51,532 bases of DNA, taken from positions 1 to 51,532 of the forward strand of contig JBIKLY010000012.1 in assembly GCA_044359525.1 (NCBI GenBank), written 5' to 3'. This document shows, piece after piece, positions 30,847 to 38,284 of the stretch (position 1 is its first letter; each line of letters opens with the position of its first letter). This DNA comes from CAJBIL01 sp044359525. Lineage in GTDB: Bacteria > Pseudomonadota > Gammaproteobacteria > Burkholderiales > Rhodocyclaceae. The notes under the pieces were generated by a model. It saw only the letters and a list, made by a program, of their open reading frames with translations, made no database searches and was not told the DNA's origin. Position numbers and translations under genes: made by a program.

Positions 30847-31122
30847 GTTGTCCGGGTTTCATGTGGCCCAAACCTGGTGTGAGTAAGTAGCCATCTGATC
30901 TGTTTTGCCATAAACAAAAAATTACCAAGCCCTGCCGTTCAGTAGCCGAAGAATAGATTGAATGCGTTGCTGTGTGCAATCTCTTGTCCGGAGTCCTGCG
31001 GGACACATCTGGCTCAGCATGGATTCTATGTGGGTGGGCCGAAGGCTTACGCTCCAAGCCCCAAATTGCCCTTTTGCGTGATGTAGCGACCGTAGGGTCA
31101 AATTTCAATCAGCGCCGACACG
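30847..31122. other. Gap between the tRNA terminator and the FUSC gene
   Basis: Several open frames cross this stretch on both strands, but none has a ribosome site, family resemblance or typical composition. With the neighbouring terminator, the non-coding stretch is about 320 bases. It holds nothing I can identify. Confidence 0.5.
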
Positions 31123-32193
31123 TTATTGGCTATTGGTTTTATTTTGCTGTGACGGAAGCAAGCGATAAATTTGGCGACTCAGTATTTTGCGTATATGCGG
31201 GTTGTACAGGCATACCCCACCGACAAGTCCTACTACAGAGCCCAGTACGGTATCGAGAAGGCGCGCCTGAAGCATCGTGTTCAGCGAGTCATTCTCAAGT
31301 TGGGCTGCCTCGGCGAGAAAGATGGTCAGGGGGGTGATGAAGATCACAGCTAGGCCGTAGTGCCGCACCACCAGGGTTTCAATCAGGAAAGCCAGTAGCA
31401 TCATCATCAGTGAAATGCTCCATTTGTCCAGCGGCAGTGCCAGCAAGCCCCATGCTAGAAGCAGGCCAAGGCCGGTGCCTGCGATACGATGAACTTGTTT
31501 GTTCCATACTGCGCGTAACGACACTCCCTGGATTACAGCCAAGCAACTCATGGGCACCCAATAGGCACGCTCCAGGTGCAAAGCCTGAGCCAAAGCCAAC
31601 GAAATACCGACAAATAGCCCGATGATGATCGAATCGAAAATGACAAAATCAAAGGTTACTGGTGGCAGTGGGGTGACAGATTGCGGCGGCTGCAGGCGCA
31701 GGATATAAATGCTGTAGAAAAATGCGATCAGGCAGGCCAGCAGGCAACCCATGGTCAGCAGGCCAACGTACAGAGGCACCTGCAAGACCTCAATTGGGGA
31801 ATAAGCTCCGATTGCGGCAGCCATGATGAAGAATAGGCTGCCTGGTGGTTCGACGGCGTAGACGCGGCATACCATTGAAACCAGAATGGCGATGAAGGTT
31901 AGCACTGGCACCAGTAGCAGAGGAAAGAAGTGACTCATTACACCGAGTGCGTAGCAGGCGCTCAGGCCAAAGGCTGCAGCCATCAGCGAGACCATTCGGT
32001 GTGATAGCACGGTATTTGGCGAATAGAGAAATACCAGGCCGCCCAGCGACGAGACGAGCCCGTAATCGAGACGCTCGAAATAAGCCCCGATCAAGAGCGG
32101 CAAGCCCATGGCAAGCGCCGCGCAGAATGGCATTTGCCAGCGGCGGTCGCTCGCGTTGATCGTTGCCAGATGGCGCAGCTCCACCCGCGCCAT
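31123..32193 (-). CDS. FUSC-family integral membrane protein
   Basis: About 356 residues from ATG 32193 (MARVELRHLATINASDRRW). The frame is open upstream; another possible start is 32226. It has two groups of membrane helices, about 5 plus 5, separated by a short loop (LRLQPPQSVTPLPP), the fusaric-acid-resistance (FUSC)/YccS pattern. The second group has WVPMSCLAVIQGVSLRAVWN and VHRIAGTGLGLLLAWGLL, the FUSC-like repeat signature R-x-x-G-T. Family members export or channel small aromatic acids, but many are uncharacterised. It stands alone, with the tRNA downstream and gcdH upstream. The gene is slightly less GC-rich than its neighbours. Confidence 0.78.
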   Translation of the reverse strand: MARVELRHLATINASDRRWQMPFCAALAMGLPLLIGAYFERLDYGLVSSLGGLVFLYSPNTVLSHRMVSLMAAAFGLSACYALGVMSHFFPLLLVPVLTFIAILVSMVCRVYAVEPPGSLFFIMAAAIGAYSPIEVLQVPLYVGLLTMGCLLACLIAFFYSIYILRLQPPQSVTPLPPVTFDFVIFDSIIIGLFVGISLALAQALHLERAYWVPMSCLAVIQGVSLRAVWNKQVHRIAGTGLGLLLAWGLLALPLDKWSISLMMMLLAFLIETLVVRHYGLAVIFITPLTIFLAEAAQLENDSLNTMLQARLLDTVLGSVVGLVGGVCLYNPHIRKILSRQIYRLLPSQQNKTNSQ

Positions 32194-32513
32194 TGACTGA
32201 AATTTTCCCCATCCTCGCCAGATCATGATTGTCCGTCCGCTAAATACGAACACGATGCGCTTTCTGCGCCGGTGATTCAAGAATCCATTCCAGACCAGAT
32301 GAAGTGTGCCAACAGTAAAGAGTCGATACGGTGTCTTGCTATTTGGCTTTGATCCCATTTTGGGAACCATCTTGGCTTGCGGGAGAGTGCTGAAATGGCC
32401 ATCGGCAGGAACGTCCGTGGGCGTTCCTGCTTTTGCTTCCGTGTTTCTTGAGTCCTGATGCTTCCCGGATTCTTTGATATGGTCTGTTCGAAGGTGTTTG
32501 CGGGATCAGCCGG
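32194..32513. other. Intergenic region with an orphan hairpin
   Basis: At 32405-32430 a perfect 9-bp stem GCAGGAACG/CGTTCCTGC with an 8-nt loop is followed by TTTTGCTT, the look of a plus-strand terminator. No plus-strand gene ends there. Nothing else is identified. Confidence 0.5.
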
Positions 32514-33692
32514 TCAGGAGAAGGCAGCAATCCCGGTGATGGCACGGCCCAGAATCAATGCGTGAACGTCATGAGTTCCTTCGTATGTGTTGACGACTTC
32601 GAGATTCACAAGATGTCTTGCCACGCCGAATTCGTCACTTATTCCGTTGCCGCCGAGCATGTCGCGGGCAGCACGCGCGATGTCGAGTGATTTTCCACAG
32701 GAGTTGCGCTTCATGATTGAGGTTATATCGACTGCGGCTGTTCCCTCGTCCTTCATTCGGCCGAGTCGCAGGCATCCCTGTAGCCCCAGCGAAATCTCGG
32801 TCAGCATGTCGGCCAATTTTTTCTGAATCAGCTGGTTAGCTGCCAGCGGCCGGCCGAACTGCTTGCGATCAATGGTGTATTGCCGCGCACGATAGAAACA
32901 GTCTTCCGCCGCGCCGAGCGCACCCCAGGCGATACCGTAGCGCGCGCTGTTCAGGCAGGTGAAAGGACCCTTCAGGCCGCGGATATCAGGGAATGCATTT
33001 TCTTCCGGACAGAAGACTTCGTCCATCACGATCTCGCCGGTGATCGACGCACGCAGCCCGACCTTGCCGTGAATGGCCGGTGCCGACAGGCCCTTCCAGC
33101 CTTTTTCCAGGACGAAACCACGGATCTGGCCTTCGTCATCCTTGGCCCAGACGACAAAAACGTCGGCGATCGGGCTGTTGGTGATCCACATCTTGGCGCC
33201 GCTCAGCGCATAGCCGCCGGGTACTTTTCTGGCACGGGTGACCATGCGGCCCGGATCCGAGCCATGGTTCGGTTCGGTCAGGCCGAAACAGCCGATCCAC
33301 TCGCCGGTCGCCAGCCTGGGGAGATATTTCTGCTTTTGCGCTTCCGTTCCGAATTCGTTGATCGGTACCATGACTAGCGAGCTCTGGACGCTCATCATCG
33401 AGCGATACCCCGAGTCGATGCGTTCGACTTCACGCGCCACCAGGCCATAGCAGACATAGTTAAGGCCGGAACCGCCGTAAGCCTCGGGAATGGTGACGCC
33501 GAGCAAACCCAGCGCGCCCATTTCGCGGAAGATCGAAACGTCCGTCGTTTCATGGCGGAATGCTTCGGTCACGCGCGGCGCGAGCTTTTCCTGGCAGTAG
33601 GCAAAAGCCGAGTCGCGCACCATGCGCTCGTCCTCGGTCAATTGCGCATTGAGCAACAGCGGGTCATCCCAATGAAAGTTTACTTTAGACAT
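32514..33692 (-). CDS. gcdH: Glutaryl-CoA dehydrogenase
   Basis: A 392-residue acyl-CoA dehydrogenase of the glutaryl-CoA type. The catalytic Glu is Glu371 in NTYEGTHDVHALILGRAITG, the typical GCDH ending. Other signatures are CFGLTEPNHGSDPGRMVTR (FAD), WITNSPIADVFVVWAKDD and ARQYTIDRKQFGRPLAANQL. It oxidatively decarboxylates glutaryl-CoA to crotonyl-CoA, the step shared by lysine, tryptophan and benzoyl-CoA breakdown, passing electrons to ETF. The etfB gene at the right end of this window would encode half of the partner, but it is 17 kb away. Start ATG 33692. The downstream npdG-like gene lies on the same strand but 100 bases upstream. Confidence 0.93.
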   Translation of the reverse strand: MSKVNFHWDDPLLLNAQLTEDERMVRDSAFAYCQEKLAPRVTEAFRHETTDVSIFREMGALGLLGVTIPEAYGGSGLNYVCYGLVAREVERIDSGYRSMMSVQSSLVMVPINEFGTEAQKQKYLPRLATGEWIGCFGLTEPNHGSDPGRMVTRARKVPGGYALSGAKMWITNSPIADVFVVWAKDDEGQIRGFVLEKGWKGLSAPAIHGKVGLRASITGEIVMDEVFCPEENAFPDIRGLKGPFTCLNSARYGIAWGALGAAEDCFYRARQYTIDRKQFGRPLAANQLIQKKLADMLTEISLGLQGCLRLGRMKDEGTAAVDITSIMKRNSCGKSLDIARAARDMLGGNGISDEFGVARHLVNLEVVNTYEGTHDVHALILGRAITGIAAFS

Positions 33693-33792
33693 TGTTGTTC
33701 CTAAATAGGGTTTGGTAATTAATTGGCGGCTAACAAGATTTTCTCGCAGCCCCGGATTTTTTTCATGGAGTCGTTTTCGCCTTCGCCAGGAC

Positions 33793-34470
33793 TCAGGCGG
33801 TTTTGGTCGGCGAGCCGGTGATGTGAATGCCGGCGCCGGCGATGCCGTAGCGCTTGTTCATGAAAATCAGAACCGAAGTCAGGGCTTCGGCCACTGCCGA
33901 GTTATCAATGCTGCCGGCATGCAACGCCTTGAAGCCGATCTCTGCAGCCAGCTTGACGATGACTTCGCGCGCATCGGCATCGTTGCCGGTGACCAAGACG
34001 TCGCAATCGTCGAGTCGTTCGTGATCGCTCTGCAGGTGGGCGGCCGCCACGTTCTGGAATGCCGAGACGACGCGGACGCCTTCGCCGAGATACTCCTGGG
34101 TTTGCTTGGCCACGCAGCCGCCAGCCGGCAACTGCACGCGCATGATTTTCGGGGGCATCAGCGGCACGGTCGAGTCGACGAAGATCTTTCCCTGTGCGGC
34201 AGCGCGGATCGATGCCAAGGTGCCTTCATGGCTGGCGAAGGGAACAGTCATGAAAATGATGTCACCCACGGCTGCCGCATCTTCATTGCTCATACCGCTC
34301 ACGTTGAACTTGCCGCGGGCATTCATTTCTGTGGCCGCCTGCTGCGCCTTTTCTGCGGCACGCGACCCGATTACGACACGGTAGCCGGCCTTGGCAAAGC
34401 GCCACGCCAGGCCCGAGCCCAGATCGCCCGTGCCGCCGATGAATGAAAGGGTAGGTTGCTTGTCCGTCAT
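33793..34470 (-). CDS. NpdG-like NAD(P)-dependent oxidoreductase
   Basis: A 225-residue protein with an N-terminal Rossmann fold: LSFIGGTGDLGSGLAWRFAK (G-x-G-x-x-G) then GYRVVIGSRAAEKAQQAA. The whole protein has the layout of NADPH:F420 oxidoreductases (NpdG/Fno), including DIIFMTVPFASHEGTL, VDSTVPLMPP, VVSAFQNVAAAHL and CDVLVTGNDADAREVI. F420 is not usual in Proteobacteria of this kind, and no F420 synthesis gene is in the window, so another electron carrier or 2-oxo/hydroxy substrate is possible. Ribosome site CGGAGG before ATG 34470. Located between gcdH and the regulator gene, on the same strand. Confidence 0.8.
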   Translation of the reverse strand: MTDKQPTLSFIGGTGDLGSGLAWRFAKAGYRVVIGSRAAEKAQQAATEMNARGKFNVSGMSNEDAAAVGDIIFMTVPFASHEGTLASIRAAAQGKIFVDSTVPLMPPKIMRVQLPAGGCVAKQTQEYLGEGVRVVSAFQNVAAAHLQSDHERLDDCDVLVTGNDADAREVIVKLAAEIGFKALHAGSIDNSAVAEALTSVLIFMNKRYGIAGAGIHITGSPTKTA

Positions 34471-34655
34471 GTGAGCCTCCGAGTGTTTGCCGTCGAATTT
34501 TCGTTAAATACCTTGCTTGTAGCGATCACGGCGACTCTCTGGGTCTGTTGTGATCACTCCTGCGCCAAGACTAGCGCAGGATCGCCGGACGTTCTTGCAT
34601 GTGCGCGCGCTGTCGTTGATTCACAAGGTAACGACACAAATCGGGGGTGATGAGA

Positions 34656-34877
34656 TCACGCGCCAAGATCAATCAATGCCTGTTCGGCGCTGAATCCCAT
34701 CCACCGGCATAGCTTGGCGAAAGTGAACACGTCCGGGGTCTTGCAGTTCTCGACCCGTGACATGGTTGCCGGGCTGATTCCCGTGGCGGCAGCGGCTTCG
34801 CGAATCGTCAGGCGCAGAACCTTTTCCCTGTGCAGGCGGACCCGTTCACCGAATTGCAGTTTCGTTTTCTTTGTCAT
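34656..34877 (-). CDS. XRE-family DNA-binding protein
   Basis: A 73-residue helix-turn-helix protein: GERVRLHREKVLRLTIREAA, then AAATGISPATMSRVENCKTP is the XRE turn and recognition helix. The rest, DVFTFAKLCRWMGFSAEQAL, completes the cro/C1-type five-helix bundle. No effector domain is attached. Its start lies 32 bases inside the 3' end of the multihaem cytochrome gene, so the two are co-transcribed and coupled; the regulator probably acts on this cluster, perhaps on the divergent promoter region at 36715-37226. It could also be a control element of a mobile unit, but no toxin partner is beside it. Confidence 0.85.
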   Translation of the reverse strand: MTKKTKLQFGERVRLHREKVLRLTIREAAAATGISPATMSRVENCKTPDVFTFAKLCRWMGFSAEQALIDLGA

Positions 34878-36714
34878 CTCGCATAACTCGTTTGTCAGCC
34901 GGGCGACCTGAAAGTGGCCCGTGGTTTGTTTTCAATCCGTCACGTACAATTTTTCCGGCTCGCTCGTTCGCCTTCGGGTCGCCGTGGAAGCCGCTGCCAG
35001 CATGCGTCTGGTGGCAATTCTCCGAACAGCTGGCGAACGGTTCCTGCTGACCGCCGACGTAGATGCTGCGGATCGGGCCGAAGAGCTGGACATGTGAATC
35101 CGGATAGCTTTTGTGGCAGGACATGCAGGCCGCCTTGCTGGCGCGCTGGACGCTGGTTTTTTCCCGATGGCAAGCCGAACATTGCGCCAGCGGTGCCCGG
35201 AAGCGGTCGGAGCGCGAGTGAATGAAATGAATTCGTACGTAGGCTGCATTGTCCGGCTCGAAGGCCAGTGGCGAATGGCAAGCGTTGCACGCCGCCAGAT
35301 TGCCGTTGCCGTGCAGCAGCGACGTCAGTGCGCTGCCTTCTTTGTGACAGCCCGAGCAGTTCGTCGCGGTTAGCCGGGGCTCGGTGCGCTGTGTTGTTCC
35401 GACCTGTATCTCGATAGTCCTGCTGGCCGGAATGTCCTCGCCAAGATAGACGCGTCGGCCTTTCACTGTCACCAGGTAGGTGCCGGACTCTGCATTTTCC
35501 GGCACGTGGAAAGTGAATTGATCGCTGACCGGCGCATCCCATCCGGCGTGTTGTGGGTCGAAGGCCCCGCCAAAAAGATCATTGGATGGCGGAAAGAGTT
35601 GAAACTCGGCGTAGATGCCGTCGCGTTCGGGCCGACCGACTTTCTGCGTGATATTGCTACCGAGAAAATCGTCGATCTGCACAATGCTCCTGATCGGAGA
35701 AAGTTTCTGTACCGGACCGACGATCTGTGCCATCAACATCCGCTCGCGGTGCTTGCGCCGGTAGTAGGCAACCGCCGGTTCATCGAACCCCCGGTAGTAC
35801 TGGAGTCCGGAGTCATTCCGGCCGGCACGGAATTCCGCGTAGGTCGGCAGGGCGCCCTGCGGGTGCAGCCGTTTGCCGGCTCCGTCGAGCTGATTCAGGC
35901 GAAAGGTGATTTTTTCGCCGGGCGGGTAGGTCCCGTCGGGGTGGGGCGGGGTCAAGGTGTCAACTTCAATGCGATACCCATACGCGTATTCGGGTTCTCC
36001 GATCCGTTCGACGGGAATGAGAAATGTTTCCAAAGGCAAGAGGGACCAACGCACCTGCAGTGCCGACGTGGTGGCGCCGATCGATAATTTTCTGTCCCGG
36101 CGCAACGAGTTGCGCAGCTCGATCAACGCTTCCGTCTCGAAATCTCGCGCTGCCGTACAACTGGTGGCCGATGCGCAGTCCCTGGTCCATTGGATGGCGC
36201 GCAGCCGGTTGATGAACATGGTCTCGGTGGTTTTTCGTTTCCGGTCATGGCCGACTGCGATGACGACCGGTGGCGCCGTCGCTTCGCCTCGGGCATTGAG
36301 TGGCGTGACGATAAAGGAGGCCACCTGCTTCATCCATCGTGCGCCGGTGAAAAAGCGGCGCCGGGTGTGGAAGCCGCCCGCCTGCTCCGGTTCGGAAAAA
36401 TCTTCCTCGTGGCGGACACCGTCCCAAGGCAGCTTCGCCAACATCTTCACCGTTTTCAGGGGCGCGATGCCCTGATCGGCAGTTGTTTTGATGCTGATTC
36501 GGATATCGATCTGATTGATATAAAAATCCTGGCCGGCCTTTACCTTCAGGGGAACGCCGTGGCTGTTGTCGATCTCCAGTGCCAATCCCACCAATTGCTG
36601 CGCTTCTGCTGCGAGTGCGCTTAAGCAGCAGACCGCCACACATAAGAACAGCCCTCCCAGTCTGATCGCTGGCCTCTTCAGGATCGAAAGCGGGAATTCG
36701 TTCAAACGTGCCAT
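34846..36714 (-). CDS. Multihaem c-type cytochrome, five haem sites
   Basis: A 622-residue exported protein from ATG 36714 (MARLNEFPLSILKRPAIRLG). The open frame runs further upstream but the signal peptide (LGGLFLCVAVCCLSALAAEA) fixes the start. The long N-terminal part (about 30-430) has no haem sites and looks like beta-rich binding domains (LALEIDNSHGVPLKVKAG, DQFTFHVPENAESGTYLVTVKG). The C-terminal 160 residues hold the haems: NCSGCHKEG, ACNACHSPL, QCSACHREK, ACMSCHKSY and a C-x-x-x-C-H site SCSENCHQTH. Order and layout recall OmcA/MtrC-type outer-surface electron-transfer proteins. The 3' end overlaps the XRE gene. The upstream region is shared with the divergent envelope module. Confidence 0.85.
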   Translation of the reverse strand: MARLNEFPLSILKRPAIRLGGLFLCVAVCCLSALAAEAQQLVGLALEIDNSHGVPLKVKAGQDFYINQIDIRISIKTTADQGIAPLKTVKMLAKLPWDGVRHEEDFSEPEQAGGFHTRRRFFTGARWMKQVASFIVTPLNARGEATAPPVVIAVGHDRKRKTTETMFINRLRAIQWTRDCASATSCTAARDFETEALIELRNSLRRDRKLSIGATTSALQVRWSLLPLETFLIPVERIGEPEYAYGYRIEVDTLTPPHPDGTYPPGEKITFRLNQLDGAGKRLHPQGALPTYAEFRAGRNDSGLQYYRGFDEPAVAYYRRKHRERMLMAQIVGPVQKLSPIRSIVQIDDFLGSNITQKVGRPERDGIYAEFQLFPPSNDLFGGAFDPQHAGWDAPVSDQFTFHVPENAESGTYLVTVKGRRVYLGEDIPASRTIEIQVGTTQRTEPRLTATNCSGCHKEGSALTSLLHGNGNLAACNACHSPLAFEPDNAAYVRIHFIHSRSDRFRAPLAQCSACHREKTSVQRASKAACMSCHKSYPDSHVQLFGPIRSIYVGGQQEPFASCSENCHQTHAGSGFHGDPKANERAGKIVRDGLKTNHGPLSGRPADKRVMRDDKENETAIR

Positions 36715-37226
36715 GACAGGCCTTCTGACATTGACATTGCACTTGTCGGCGCTGTCATGTTTGTTGGAAATCGTCCGGGTTCTGATGGTTTTTTTGCTAG
36801 GCGCTGGCGACCGCCCCGCTGACGCGCGAATGCAAAACATAGCGCAGGAATGCAGAGAATTCTTGCATGAGCGTGTGCTGCCTTTGATCCACAACGTAAT
36901 GACGTGGGCAAAAGCGCCTGCATCTTGGTTGCCAATGACTACGTACTGAATTCTTTGTTTTTCCGCGGTGCGTCGTCGATCAAATAGTTCAGCGTTTACG
37001 AACAAGAAATGAATTCACTAGAACGCCAGACTTATCCCGGAAGTACAAACGTTGCCCAAAAAGTGCAGCCATACATATGCAGGCCCGACTTGATTGATCT
37101 TGACGATGGCCCGATTCGGCTCCGGGGTTTTCAAGGGGCGCTGCAAGGCCGGTTGCGCGGGAACGCAAACAGAACATGAGGATAAGTGATGATAAAGGTA
37201 GCTAGCAGCATGGTGCGGGGTCGGCA
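36715..37226. other. Divergent regulatory region between cytochrome and envelope module
   Basis: About 510 bases without a convincing gene, between the minus-strand cytochrome gene and the plus-strand YCF48 gene. An imperfect palindrome ATGCAGAGAATTCTTGCAT at 36850-36868 is a candidate operator. No sigma-70 pair was clear. Confidence 0.45.
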
Positions 37227-38255
37227 ATGGCACGTCTGATCAAGTTCAGCTTGTCGATCATGCCTTGGCTGATTATTGCCGGCCTGCTGTGGGCCGGAAT
37301 TTTTATCAAGCCAAAACCTGCTGGCTCGACAGTCGAGCCGCCGGTGATCGAGCGCCAGGATGCATTCTTCGGCATCGTATCTCCGGAGCCGAAGCAACTG
37401 TGGGCTGCCGGCAACAACGGCAAGATCATTCACAGCGCCGACGACGGTGCCAACTGGGTTGCCCAGAAAGTCACCGGCGCTCCGCATCTGCAGGATATCG
37501 CAGCGTGGGACGCCAAGCATCTGGTCGCCGTCGGCAACGGCGGGATGGTGTTCACGACTGACGATGGCGGCACGCACTGGCAAGGGCAGAACATCGGCTT
37601 TCTGCGCGTCGGGTTGAACAAGCTTTTACGCATCAAGGCATTCCCCGATGGACAAGCGTGGGCAGTCGGCGAAATGGGCGCCCTGCTGCAATCGGGCGAT
37701 TTCGGCAAGACCTGGGAGCGTCGACGGGACGAGCAGGATACGGCGTTCAACGATGTTCTGATGATCAATGACAAGCAGGGCTGGGTGGTCGGCGAGGCGG
37801 GCAGCATGCTGCGCACCGTCGACGGTGGCCGCAACTGGGATGCGCTGACGCCGATAGTGCGCAGCAGCCTGATGGCCGTCGCCTTCCGTGACGCACAGAA
37901 CGGCGTTGCGGTCGGACTGGAGGGCGTTATCCTCGTTACGCACGACGCTGGCAAGACCTGGAATCAATTCGCCGCGACGCGCAAAGGCAGCGCCGACGTC
38001 GCCATGAAGCTCCATTTCTACGATGTGGTCTGGGACGCCGGGCGCAACAGATGGTTTGCGGTAGGTGATCAGGGAATCCAGGCGTCGGCCGATGCCGGTG
38101 CCGCCGTGTGGGAGGGCGGCAAACTTCAGCCACAGGAGAGTGCCTGGCATACGCGTATTGCTTCGGCGCATGGCAATTTTTACCTGGCGGGCGCGACGAT
38201 CGGCGAATGGGCCGGAAAAGATGATTCCTGGCGCGGATTCCGTTCCAGCAATTAA
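37227..38255 (+). CDS. YCF48/BNR-type beta-propeller protein, membrane-anchored
   Basis: A 342-residue protein. One helix at about 8-28 (LSIMPWLIIAGLLWAGIFIK) anchors it with the rest in the periplasm. The body is a beta-propeller with repeated BNR/YCF48 blades: FGIVSPEPKQLWAAGNNGKI, SADDGANWVAQ, VFTTDDGGTHWQG, SGDFGKTWERR, TVDGGRNWDAL, THDAGKTWNQ. The S/T-x-D-x-G-x-x-W Asp-box is clear in at least five blades. It is related to the photosystem II assembly factor family YCF48, whose bacterial relatives are of unknown role. It is the first gene of a four-gene run with an MMPL transporter, DUF1302 and DUF1329, the latter two exported. Start ATG 37227. Confidence 0.85.
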   Translation: MARLIKFSLSIMPWLIIAGLLWAGIFIKPKPAGSTVEPPVIERQDAFFGIVSPEPKQLWAAGNNGKIIHSADDGANWVAQKVTGAPHLQDIAAWDAKHLVAVGNGGMVFTTDDGGTHWQGQNIGFLRVGLNKLLRIKAFPDGQAWAVGEMGALLQSGDFGKTWERRRDEQDTAFNDVLMINDKQGWVVGEAGSMLRTVDGGRNWDALTPIVRSSLMAVAFRDAQNGVAVGLEGVILVTHDAGKTWNQFAATRKGSADVAMKLHFYDVVWDAGRNRWFAVGDQGIQASADAGAAVWEGGKLQPQESAWHTRIASAHGNFYLAGATIGEWAGKDDSWRGFRSSN

Positions 38256-38284
38256 TTCACGCATCAATCTAGCAGGGGTTGGTA

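Noticed and set aside
30972..31337. 121-codon plus-strand frame after tRNA-Ser
   Set aside because: Overlaps the end of the FUSC gene on the other strand, has no ribosome site and no recognisable domain. A tRNA-linked integrated element was considered, but no integrase and no repeat of the tRNA 3' end were seen.
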